Source: JAPLJQ01 sp037143735
GTDB taxonomy: Bacteria > Desulfobacterota > Syntrophia > Syntrophales > UBA2185
Assembly: GCA_037143735.1 (NCBI GenBank)
Contig: JBAWYD010000133.1
Coordinates: 1 to 5,933, forward strand
Reading direction: 5' to 3'
DNA: 5,933 nt
The notes under the pieces are model-generated. The model worked only from the letters and a program-made list of their open reading frames with translations. It was not told the DNA's origin and made no database searches. The position numbers and the translations under genes were made by a program. Each line of letters opens with the position of its first letter. Within the stretch, counting starts at the first letter, position 1. Shown here piece by piece: positions 1-5,166 of this stretch.

Positions 1-366
1 CCTGGCCCAACTTTTCCTGAAAGCCTTTTCGTTTCCCTGCGGTTCGAGGATGCAGGGGATGGCGTCATCCAGATCTTCCTTCTGCCGTTTCCCCCGGGAG
101 ACGTTGCTGTAATAGCCGTAATATCTGACCATCTGCTCGCCCCGGTTCGGGATGTGGGAGCACATCGCGGCAAGCCATTCCAGCGCCGGGAAAACCTTGA
201 CTGACTTCCCGTCTTTGGCAGCATAAACGACCTTCCCCTCCTGATCCTTGTAATGCATCCGTTCCTGAGAGAATGACGCCCGGATGATGTAACGCGCCAG
301 ATTTTCCATGGCCGTATCGTCATTCGGAGAAATACGGTTGCCGCAGAAAACGTTGAAGTTAGTCTC
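1..366 (-). pseudogene. IS91-family (Y2-type) transposase, internal fragment
   Basis: Read leftward, this frame is open from just after a TAA at 367-369 to the window edge, about 122 codons. It contains a stretch typical of IS91-family rolling-circle transposases (Y2_Tnp): NVFCGNRISP near the start, then ENLARYIIRASFSQERM, KVFPALEWLAAMCSHIPN and GEQMVRYYGYYSNVSRGKR. These transposases nick and move single-stranded DNA with catalytic tyrosines; the YYGYYSN region is a characteristic C-terminal conserved block. The fragment begins abruptly in mid-protein with no start codon or ribosome binding site, so the 5' part, including the zinc-binding N-terminal region, is missing. The 3' end lies beyond the window, so the rest may be intact. 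It abuts the decayed tail of a lipoprotein gene. The family call is from recognised motifs and is strong; inactivity is inferred from the missing 5' half. Confidence 0.85.
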
Positions 367-488
367 TTAAGCGTTTCTATCCTGCTTTTCAGCAAGGATA
401 TCTGATTGGAGGTGCTCTCTTTTTTTATGTTCTTTTGTTCTAAAATCTTTTCCTGTAAAACATAGCCGGCTTTCAAAACATCTCTGAA
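361..488 (-). pseudogene. Decayed 3' continuation of the small lipoprotein gene
   Basis: Directly after the TAG at 489-491, the lipoprotein's frame stays open and protein-like for about 42 codons. It reads FRDVLKAGYVLQEKILEQ and then SNQISLLKSRIETLKRLT, an amphipathic helical, Lys/Glu/Leu-rich sequence matching the style of the part before the stop. It ends at about 355-365, where the IS91-type transposase reading begins in another frame. The simplest reading is that the lipoprotein gene was once longer, gained a nonsense codon, and lost its true 3' end at the mobile-element junction. The exact junction cannot be placed closer than about 15 bases. Confidence 0.55.
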
Positions 489-746
489 CTAAGACTGAAC
501 GACCCGGTAATCCTGAAACCATGTAAATCTGGATTTTTCTTTTATCAGGTTTTCTTTCGCCTTCCGAAACGATATCCTGTAACGGTTGTATCCGTCCGGC
601 GCATACACTTCAGCCCCTGACTTCCAGAGGTTATGTTCCTGTTCTTCGCCCAGCTTAACTTCTGGAGGCATCTGCGGATCAGTACAACCAAATACCAATA
701 TCAGTATGGATAGAATAAGTGTTTTTTCAATAATATTTTGCACCAC
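489..746 (-). CDS. Small lipoprotein, probably truncated by a nonsense codon
   Basis: 85 codons starting at GTG; a second GTG follows immediately. The N-terminus is a lipoprotein signal: a hydrophobic stretch at residues 9-19 and a lipobox LVFGC with the acylated cysteine at 21, followed by Thr-Asp. The mature part contains a YAPDGYNRYR segment and a Lys-rich helix (FRKAKENLIKEK). This resembles the helical repeat of envelope lipoproteins annotated with DUF4398-like domains, which also fits the two larger lipoproteins nearby. The Shine-Dalgarno is weak (CCGGA directly before the GTG), so expression is doubtful. A TAG ends the frame, yet in-frame homologous-looking sequence continues beyond it, so this is probably the 5' part of a broken gene. 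Function unknown; the location is likely the outer membrane because +2 is not aspartate. Confidence 0.6.
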   Translation of the reverse strand: MVQNIIEKTLILSILILVFGCTDPQMPPEVKLGEEQEHNLWKSGAEVYAPDGYNRYRISFRKAKENLIKEKSRFTWFQDYRVVQS

Positions 747-805
747 TCCGGATGTGTGTTCGCAATAATATTAACGTAACTATTTAAATTAGCACCGTTG
801 CCAAG

Positions 806-837
806 CACGGGCGATCTTGACCTCAAGATCGCCCGTG
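806..837. terminator. Perfect 15-bp hairpin downstream of the lipoprotein operon
   Basis: CACGGGCGATCTTGA at 806-820 and its exact reverse complement at 823-837 are separated by only CC; in practice this is a 14-bp stem with a four-base loop. It lies 43 bases past the stop codon of the 880-1479 lipoprotein gene, where an operon terminator is expected. The run of T (ACTTTTT, 838-844) follows the hairpin on the plus strand only. In the leftward transcript the stem is preceded by AAAAAG and not followed by U residues. It could therefore act as a factor-assisted terminator or a 3'-end stabilising structure for the lipoprotein mRNA, and as a classic intrinsic terminator only for rightward transcription. 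Confidence 0.65.
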
Positions 838-879
838 ACTTTTTACTGGTGCAAATATTCAATTATACAAAAATATTCA

Positions 880-1479
880 TTACTGCTTCTTCGTCCCCAC
901 TTTTTCCATGGCCTTTTTTATCTGGTCCGAAATCGCAGCGGCCTTATCCTTGATGGCATTTGACTTTTCAATCGCTGAAGTGTAGTCTTCCTTGTCTGTT
1001 GCGGTCTTCACCTCGGCTAATGAATCTTCAATGCCTTTCAGGTCGGCCTTAAATGCCTCGAGATCAGCCTTTGAGCCTTTCCCTTTCGGAGCTTTTGCCA
1101 GCAGCGCCTTCGCTTCTTTTACGGACGCTTGCACAGCCTCCTGCGCTGCCAAGGCATTTTTCTTTGCCTCTTCTTTCTTGGCGGCTAATCCCGCCTTGAG
1201 CGCCTCCGCGTCAGCTTTGGCCTTTGCTAAAAGCTCTTTTGCCTTCGCATAATCCTTGAAGGTCTTATTGTCCTGCACCTTAATTTCATCCTGGGCAGCC
1301 TGCATGCTGTCATTTAACTTCTTTGCATCTGCCGCCGCAAATTTTTGGGCGCCTTCCGCCATGACCGCATCTACTGATGCCTTTGCCGCATTAATCTCCT
1401 CGGTTGGCTGTTTTGCGCAGCCGGCAAGCAAAAAGATCGTAACCATGCTTAATGCCAGAAACTTCAACGTATTCTTCAT
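880..1479 (-). CDS. Ala/Lys-rich helical lipoprotein (paralogue A)
   Basis: 199 codons from ATG, with a strong AAGGAGG Shine-Dalgarno 10 bases upstream. The signal peptide is Lys-rich then hydrophobic and ends in the lipobox LLAGC, cysteine at residue 21, followed by Ala-Lys-Gln. The mature protein has almost no aromatic residues and is dominated by Ala, Lys, Glu and Asp, with long predicted helices and likely coiled coil. It includes repeated AKA/EAL-type motifs across residues 75-135 and a KGKGSKADLEAFKADL segment before the last helices. The pattern of a helix containing AEGAQKFAAADAKKL just after the lipobox is shared with the next gene, so the two are paralogues, perhaps DUF4398-like. 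It is the distal gene of a two-gene leftward unit, 48 bases after its partner. The function is not known; an outer-membrane-anchored periplasmic helical protein is inferred. Confidence 0.85.
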   Translation of the reverse strand: MKNTLKFLALSMVTIFLLAGCAKQPTEEINAAKASVDAVMAEGAQKFAAADAKKLNDSMQAAQDEIKVQDNKTFKDYAKAKELLAKAKADAEALKAGLAAKKEEAKKNALAAQEAVQASVKEAKALLAKAPKGKGSKADLEAFKADLKGIEDSLAEVKTATDKEDYTSAIEKSNAIKDKAAAISDQIKKAMEKVGTKKQ

Positions 1480-1527
1480 AATTCTTATTCCTCCTTATAT
1501 TTAATAAATTATCAGTTTATTGCAAAA

Positions 1528-2136
1528 CTATCTCTTCTTTGTTTTTGCTCTATTGACTGCTTCAGGCTTTGCAGGGGCAGCAGCCAGCTCCTTAAAAGTA
1601 GCATCCCACTTGTCGATCATTGCCTTAAGCTCACCTACTTTCGTCTTAGCACCGGATGGATCAGTAGCGATCCTATCTTTAGCCGCTTTCAAACCTTCCG
1701 CGAAGGCTTTGACGTCAGCGTCCCACGTGTCTTTCTTGTCCTTCATCTTCTTCGCGACCTTCTGGGCTGCCCCTTCAAGGTTCTTCCATCCTTCTTCAAG
1801 GCCGGTTACCGCTGCGTTCACCTCATCAATCAAGGCCTTCTTCTTACCCGCTTCAGCAGCGCCGGCAGCCTTCTCGAAGGCGGCCTTGGCATCAATATAG
1901 ACTTGCTTGGCCTCTTTGTACTTTTTCTCGGTCATTTGAGATTCTGCTGTGTCCCAGAGCTTCTTGGCGGCTTCAAAATCGGCGGCGGCATACTTATCGG
2001 CGCCTGCTGAGACGGCAGCATCCATAGCGGTTTTGGCTGCTGACTGATCAGCCTCGGGGGGCTTTGCGCAACCGATAACTACCAAGGCCAGCGCAAGAAC
2101 AACAATCAACGATACTGAATATTTGCAATACTTCAT
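1528..2136 (-). CDS. Ala/Lys-rich helical lipoprotein (paralogue B)
   Basis: 202 codons from ATG, with AAGGAGG 9 bases upstream. A hydrophobic core at residues 10-21 leads to the lipobox VVIGC with cysteine 23, then AKPPEADQ, a short linker. The mature part begins with AVSAGADKYAAADFEAAKKL and continues as Ala/Lys/Glu-rich helices with an EKKYKEAKQVYIDAKAAFEK pattern. This resembles the TPR-like DUF4398 type seen in envelope lipoproteins. Several tryptophans (LWDT, EGWKNL, DTWDAD, DKWDATF) are spaced through the helices, unlike paralogue A, which has none. It is the first gene of the leftward pair. Its 5' untranslated region contains a MITE-like segment, and a sigma-54 promoter match lies about 380 bases upstream of the start. 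Function unknown; an outer-membrane lipoprotein is inferred from the non-Asp +2 residue. Confidence 0.85.
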   Translation of the reverse strand: MKYCKYSVSLIVVLALALVVIGCAKPPEADQSAAKTAMDAAVSAGADKYAAADFEAAKKLWDTAESQMTEKKYKEAKQVYIDAKAAFEKAAGAAEAGKKKALIDEVNAAVTGLEEGWKNLEGAAQKVAKKMKDKKDTWDADVKAFAEGLKAAKDRIATDPSGAKTKVGELKAMIDKWDATFKELAAAPAKPEAVNRAKTKKR

Positions 2137-2162
2137 AACTTTATTCCTCCTTGCTAAAAAGA

Positions 2163-2301
2163 CCTAAATCCACCACCTAATTTACTCAAACCCTGAAAAG
2201 ACGGGAGCTTGCCGCTGATTTGCTTTCACCTTGATGCAAGTAAAAAATAACAAGTTCTACAGTAAATTCAATCATCATAAAATGTTGATGGTGGATTTAG
2301 G
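2163..2301. repeat. MITE-like element with 13-bp terminal inverted repeats
   Basis: CCTAAATCCACCA at 2163-2175 is the exact reverse complement of TGGTGGATTTAGG at 2289-2301. The 139-bp unit is flanked on both sides by AAGA (2159-2162 and 2302-2305), as expected of a 4-bp target duplication, although a tetramer can match by chance. The inside is AT-rich and has no coding frame of note. It sits only 10 bases upstream of the Shine-Dalgarno of paralogue B. On the minus strand it contains a weak -35/-10 candidate (TTGAAT at 2266-2271, TATTTT at 2244-2249, 16-base spacing) that might drive the lipoprotein genes. Non-autonomous element status is inferred from the structure; no transposase partner is in the window. 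Confidence 0.55.
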
Positions 2302-2305
2302 AAGA

Positions 2306-2380
2306 TACCATACCTTGCTTTGCGCAACCCTTTGAACTATGCTTTTCATATTCTTTTCTTTTTCCACAATCCCTCCCTTT
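2306..2380 (-). pseudogene. Possible relic of a third lipoprotein gene start
   Basis: On the minus strand this stretch carries a GGGAGGG Shine-Dalgarno-like run (about 2371-2377), then ATGAAAAGCATA (ATG at 2347-2349). After a short gap comes GGTTGCGCAAAGC, which is identical over 13 bases to the lipobox-coding bases of paralogue B (2317-2329 versus 2061-2073). Read in the right frame the 13-mer gives Gly-Cys-Ala-Lys, but the ATG is in another frame and the hydrophobic signal core between them is missing. It fits a deleted lipoprotein start next to the inverted-repeat element, but a chance 13-base match cannot be excluded. Confidence 0.25.
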
Positions 2381-2514
2381 GCATCTTTTCAGGTAGCTTC
2401 TGACTTTATCCAACGGGAAAATAAATATGAAAATATTGCCCTTGTTTATGTCTTCACCAGTTTCACCCCCTTCCCAGGTTAAATCTTAAATTGAGCAACT
2501 TAAACTGAGATATT

Positions 2515-2530
2515 AGCAAATTCTGTGCCA
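2515..2530 (-). promoter_or_regulatory. Sigma-54 (RpoN) promoter, -24/-12
   Basis: The minus strand reads TGGCACAGAATTTGCT, an exact match to the sigma-54 consensus TGGCACRNNNNTTGCW, with GG and GC separated by the required 10 bases. Transcription would start near 2504 and run leftward into paralogue B, giving an untranslated leader of roughly 370 bases that includes the MITE-like element and the lipoprotein relic. Sigma-54 promoters need an AAA+ enhancer-binding protein acting from upstream; a palindrome at 2572-2587 is a candidate site. No regulator gene is in the window. The promoter match is seen directly; the target genes are inferred from orientation. Confidence 0.75.
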
Positions 2531-2571
2531 CCTCTAAGTGCTTGTATTTCGGACATTTAAATAAATAGAGG

Positions 2572-2587
2572 TTCCCGATTTCGGGAA
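2572..2587. promoter_or_regulatory. 16-bp palindrome, candidate enhancer-binding site
   Basis: TTCCCGA-TT-TCGGGAA is a perfect 7-bp inverted repeat with a two-base centre. It lies 41 bases upstream of the sigma-54 -24 element, about -68 to -83 from the inferred start, a usual position for an activator dimer site. It could instead be a small hairpin: on the plus strand a T-rich run (GTTCTTTTTT) follows a few bases later, but no rightward gene ends here. A regulatory site is the better fit; the cognate protein is unknown. Confidence 0.4.
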
Positions 2588-2614
2588 GTCCGTTCTTTTT
2601 TAGGAATGAATTAA

Positions 2615-2880
2615 GACAGGCCGGTCGCGTGGTATTTGCGATCCCATGATATCAAGTGATGACGTAATCCTGAGAGTAAAGAGGAAATAGAGTTTGAGAT
2701 CATGTACATTCAGGGAGCCGGTGCATTTGCTCGGATTGATCTAAATTGTCTCGACACCAGGGAATTTATCTATACGCAGCTTCCCAAGGAACTTTGCGGG
2801 AATTTGGGTTGCAACAAGGAGAAAAAGTCTTTGTGCGTCCCCGCAATATGCGGGTGTTCGTGGGAGATTACCTGATCTGA
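2615..2880 (+). pseudogene. cysA: Sulfate/thiosulfate ABC transporter ATP-binding protein CysA, C-terminal relic
   Basis: The only plus-strand coding relic in the window. It reads RPVAWYLRSHDIK, matching the VRPHDI motif that opens the C-terminal TOBE-like region of CysA. Two adjacent TGA codons follow (2657-2662). The frame then resumes with EIMYIQGAGAFARIDL and FIYTQLPKELCGNLG. A one-base deletion near 2810 shifts the frame, after which it continues QQGEKVFVRPRNMRVFVGDY to a natural TGA at 2878-2880. In intact CysA this region follows the nucleotide-binding domain and helps regulate ATP-driven sulfate or thiosulfate import at the inner membrane. The entire ATPase domain (Walker A, signature, Walker B) is absent. 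ModC-type molybdate ATPases have a related C-terminus, but the RPHDI-like motif and the PRN-RVF-DY ending favour CysA. Confidence 0.75.
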
Positions 2881-3074
2881 CAACTCCCGTACGTTTCGAT
2901 GGTGACTCTCCTATGAGATGTCAAATGAAATATAGTCCATCTTAACCAGATGCTGTTTGCCATTTGAAATCATCAATTTTCCTTTACTCATGCCGATTAC
3001 TGACTTCAGGAAGCTATACGTAACAAAATCTGATTTTCTTATTGATGTTAATATGTTAGATGTTATTTAAGATT
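2881..3074. other. Intergenic stretch with no supported feature
   Basis: AT-rich sequence between the cysA relic and the broken hypothetical gene. A minus-strand frame of about 48 codons ends at 2911-2913, but it has no ribosome binding site or recognisable motif. No convincing terminator hairpin follows the leftward gene here. Confidence 0.4.
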
Positions 3075-3441
3075 TCATAAATTTCTTCTTCCGTCAAGTG
3101 TTATTTTGGTTGATGTTGTCAACAAATCGTAGTGCCACTTTTTTCTGTCATGTTAGGGCTTGGGGAAGCGAAGCATGAAGAGGCACACCTGTCACAGGAA
3201 ACGAGCGGTGGACCCACACTTTCTTTTCCGTTTTTGATTCCTTCACTTTCCCTTGTCCATCGTAATCTGTAAGTACACGAGGGCCTTGGAAACTGCTGGC
3301 AAAATGTTCGTATACCAATGTACCCGGGCCTTGACCGGTTACATAATTGCACCGATGTATGTCCGCAAGGATTTGCAGTGTTTCCTCCTCGGGACTGACG
3401 CAGTTGTCAGTGATCACTGTTCGCTCGTACTTTTTGCACAG
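3075..3441 (-). pseudogene. Unrecognised small protein gene with a frameshift
   Basis: A minus-strand frame reads CKKYERTVITDNCVSPEEE, later NYVTGQGPGTLVYEHFASSF, then a YDGQGKVKESKTEKKVWVHR segment and VPLHASLPQAL, and hits TGA at 3148-3150. Moving one frame at about 3150-3156, it continues equally protein-like as HDRKKWHYDLLTTSTKITLD and ends at a TGA at 3075-3077. Joined, it is about 121 residues. A good AGGAGG Shine-Dalgarno (3447-3452) sits 5 bases before a CTG at 3439-3441, where an ATG would be expected; the first GTG is at 3415-3417. Residue composition and lack of internal stops support real coding over the alternative frames, which are Cys/Arg/Ser-rich. I do not recognise the family. 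It follows the long GH130 gene by about 76 bases on the same strand, so it may once have been its operon partner. The frameshift could be decay or a sequence error. Confidence 0.5.
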
Positions 3442-3517
3442 GATGGCCTCCTATGCCGACAAACCGTTATTTCCTATCCGATATAGTGGCTCTGCCAGTA
3501 ATAAAATCACTAAATCA

Positions 3518-4996
3518 CTAAGCTACCGCATGCATGCAGTTAATTAATTCACTTACTTCAACGGTTGCTATGCCGGATATGATATCAGACATGGCATAGG
3601 GAATGACCAGGTCGCCATTATGGATAATCGCGCCGCAAGTATAAACGACATTGGGGACATACCCCTCTCGCTCTTCCTCACGCGGGGTAAGTAACGGCTC
3701 TTCCAGACGGGCGATGATTTTTGCAGGATTTTCAAGATCAAGCAGCATGGCGCCGATGCAATACTGACGCATAGGCCCGACACCGTGGGTGAGTACGATC
3801 CAGCCTGCATCGGTTTCCAGGGGTGAGCCGCAGTTGCCGATCTGAATGAACTCCCAGGAACGTGTTGGCTCCTGGATGATTTCGGACTTCTGCCAGAAAT
3901 GGATATTGTCTGAGAACATGATATGATTATTTTCACCGTCCTGGCGCGAGAGCATAATGTAGCTGCCGTCAATTTTACGCGGAAAAAGAGCCATGCCCTT
4001 GTTTTGTACAGCTTTACCGTTGAGGGTTAAAATATTAAATTTGATAAAATCCTTTGTTTCCATCAGCTGCGGCAGGATTTTCAAGCCGTTATAAGCCGTA
4101 TAGGTCGCATAATAGGTAACCTCACCGTTGTCATCAATAAATTTCACGAACCGGGCGTCTTCGATGCCTCTGCTTTCGTTTTCCGAAACCGGAAAGATAA
4201 CCCGTTCGGAAATTAGGTGATCGGCGTGGAAACTCATCTCATAATTGGAATTGGCAAGCCAGTACATGATCTCGAAGGTTTCGTTTTGACGCGCCTCAGA
4301 AAGAACATTTTTTGCGCGAAACTCTTCAATTTTTTCTTTTAATTCATTATAGTTGAAATCTTCCGGTAGCCGGTCTAGGACATGTACTGTTACCTCATTG
4401 CCGGCCGTCATTTCATTAAGCTTCAGTTGGAAGAGATGCCGGTCGTAAACCGGGTCTAATTGGAGATCCGGTGTTTCTACATAATCGCTGATCGGGTCAA
4501 AGAGAATCGTATTGTCCTGGTCAAGGATGCCGCTGCGAAATACAATAGAAGAAACATGACCTTCGCCGGTTGCCCGCAGGCTCATGATAAAGCGCAAGCT
4601 GCCTTTGTCCAGTTGGCTTTGATCCGGGTGGGGGACGATTGAAGGGTTAAAAAGGGCAGCCGATTCAATGGAGTACTCCATGGTAAAATAGGCCCCGATG
4701 AGAGCCCTTTGGGTCTCGCTGAGTGCGGCATCCCGAGGAACATAGTCTTTTACCGCATTCAGGTGACGCCCAAAAATGCGTCTGATGTCTTTGTGCCGCT
4801 CGGAAAAATCAAGCATTATTTGTTCAAGTAGATTTTCGGCCGCTGTTTCAGGCAAGTCCACTACGCGCTGAATGATTTTAGAGATGCGATGCGCGCCGTC
4901 AGGCAGATGAAGCCGGGTAATGACGCGTGAGGAGTCACCCAGGATTTTTTTCTTTTTCCTTTTAACTTTTGGCTTTAGATATTTTTCTACGTCCAT
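3518..4996 (-). CDS. Long-form GH130 glycoside phosphorylase-like protein
   Basis: GH130 enzymes split beta-mannosides with inorganic phosphate, releasing mannose 1-phosphate; some members hydrolyse instead. The start chosen is the ATG at 4994-4996 (492 residues), because AAAGGA lies 7 bases upstream. In-frame starts further out (ATG at 5030-5032, GTG at 5075-5077) have no well-spaced site. Residues 1-110 form a basic, helical N-terminal extension, including KVKRKKKKILGDSSRVITR. The five-bladed propeller then shows ALFNPS (114-119), SLRATGEGHVSSIVFRSG (about 139-156), GIEDAR with the candidate catalytic Asp280, MALFPRK (335-341), SRQDGEN (350-356), IGNCGSP (386-392), THGVGPMR (403-410) and EREGYVPNVVYTCG (442-455). 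The Arg, Lys and His at positions that bind phosphate in characterised members appear present, favouring a phosphorylase; this is inference. No signal peptide is seen, so it is probably cytoplasmic. It lies downstream of a second GH130 gene. Precise substrate unknown; beta-1,2-mannosides are a reasonable guess. Confidence 0.85.
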   Translation of the reverse strand: MDVEKYLKPKVKRKKKKILGDSSRVITRLHLPDGAHRISKIIQRVVDLPETAAENLLEQIMLDFSERHKDIRRIFGRHLNAVKDYVPRDAALSETQRALIGAYFTMEYSIESAALFNPSIVPHPDQSQLDKGSLRFIMSLRATGEGHVSSIVFRSGILDQDNTILFDPISDYVETPDLQLDPVYDRHLFQLKLNEMTAGNEVTVHVLDRLPEDFNYNELKEKIEEFRAKNVLSEARQNETFEIMYWLANSNYEMSFHADHLISERVIFPVSENESRGIEDARFVKFIDDNGEVTYYATYTAYNGLKILPQLMETKDFIKFNILTLNGKAVQNKGMALFPRKIDGSYIMLSRQDGENNHIMFSDNIHFWQKSEIIQEPTRSWEFIQIGNCGSPLETDAGWIVLTHGVGPMRQYCIGAMLLDLENPAKIIARLEEPLLTPREEEREGYVPNVVYTCGAIIHNGDLVIPYAMSDIISGIATVEVSELINCMHAVA

Positions 4997-5003
4997 ATCA
5001 CTG

Positions 5004-5007
5004 TCCT
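5004..5007 (-). promoter_or_regulatory. Shine-Dalgarno deciding the start of the long GH130 gene
   Basis: The minus strand reads TAAAGGACAGTGAT and then ATG. AGGA sits 7 bases from the ATG at 4994-4996, an ideal spacing. The alternatives are worse: the ATG at 5030-5032 has no purine-rich run, and the GTG at 5075-5077 has GAGG only two bases away. The upstream frame stays open, so a longer protein is possible but less supported. Confidence 0.55.
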
Positions 5008-5166
5008 TTAATGAAGTTGGTATTGTGTGCATTGCATCGAAAATCTGTCTAGCAGGGTTGATTTTCAATTCCGGCACATCCTCTAAAACTTTTTTTCGAT
5101 AAGTTCAAGAAATTTATTGCGGATTTCCTGATTTGCAGTAAGCTGGTTATGATATCTGATAATAAG
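5008..5166 (-). pseudogene. Coding-like spacer between the GH130 genes, split by an A7 run
   Basis: After the TAA of the upstream GH130 gene, the same frame reads RYHNQLTANQEIRNKFLELI and EK, then meets GAA AAA AAG TTT TAG at 5083-5097. Slipping back one base at that run gives VLEDVPELKINPARQIFDAM and HTIPTSLKDSD, which is in frame with the long GH130 gene and has no stop before it. The two halves together look like one continuous helical segment of about 55 residues. There is no ATG, GTG or TTG in the first half. It may be the remnant tail of a gene lost between the two GH130 genes, or a true N-terminal extension interrupted by a one-base homopolymer change. I cannot assign it to a family. 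Confidence 0.4.

Noticed and set aside
992..1900. Several plus-strand open frames opposite the lipoprotein genes (992-1252, 1256-1504, 1520-1900)
   Set aside because: They are antisense shadows created by the Ala/Lys-rich codons of the real genes; they give Ala/Ser/Phe-rich sequence without ribosome binding sites.
2572..2600. Palindrome plus T-rich run as a rightward intrinsic terminator
   Set aside because: The stem is only 7 bp, the T-run is displaced by several bases, and no rightward gene ends here.
2911..3062. Minus-strand frame of about 48 codons containing VIGMSKGKLMISNGKQHL
   Set aside because: It looks mildly protein-like but has no suitable start signal, no recognised motif, and is short enough to occur by chance.
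3119..3352. Minus-strand 77-codon frame
   Set aside because: It is Cys/Arg/Ser-rich and overlaps the better coding frame of the frameshifted hypothetical gene.
3568..3972. Minus-strand 134-codon frame inside the long GH130 gene
   Set aside because: The overlapping frame carries all GH130 motifs; this one has none.
5075..5077. GTG as the start of the long GH130 protein (519 residues)
   Set aside because: Its GAGG is only two bases away, while the ATG at 4994-4996 has an ideally spaced AGGA. Kept only as an alternative.
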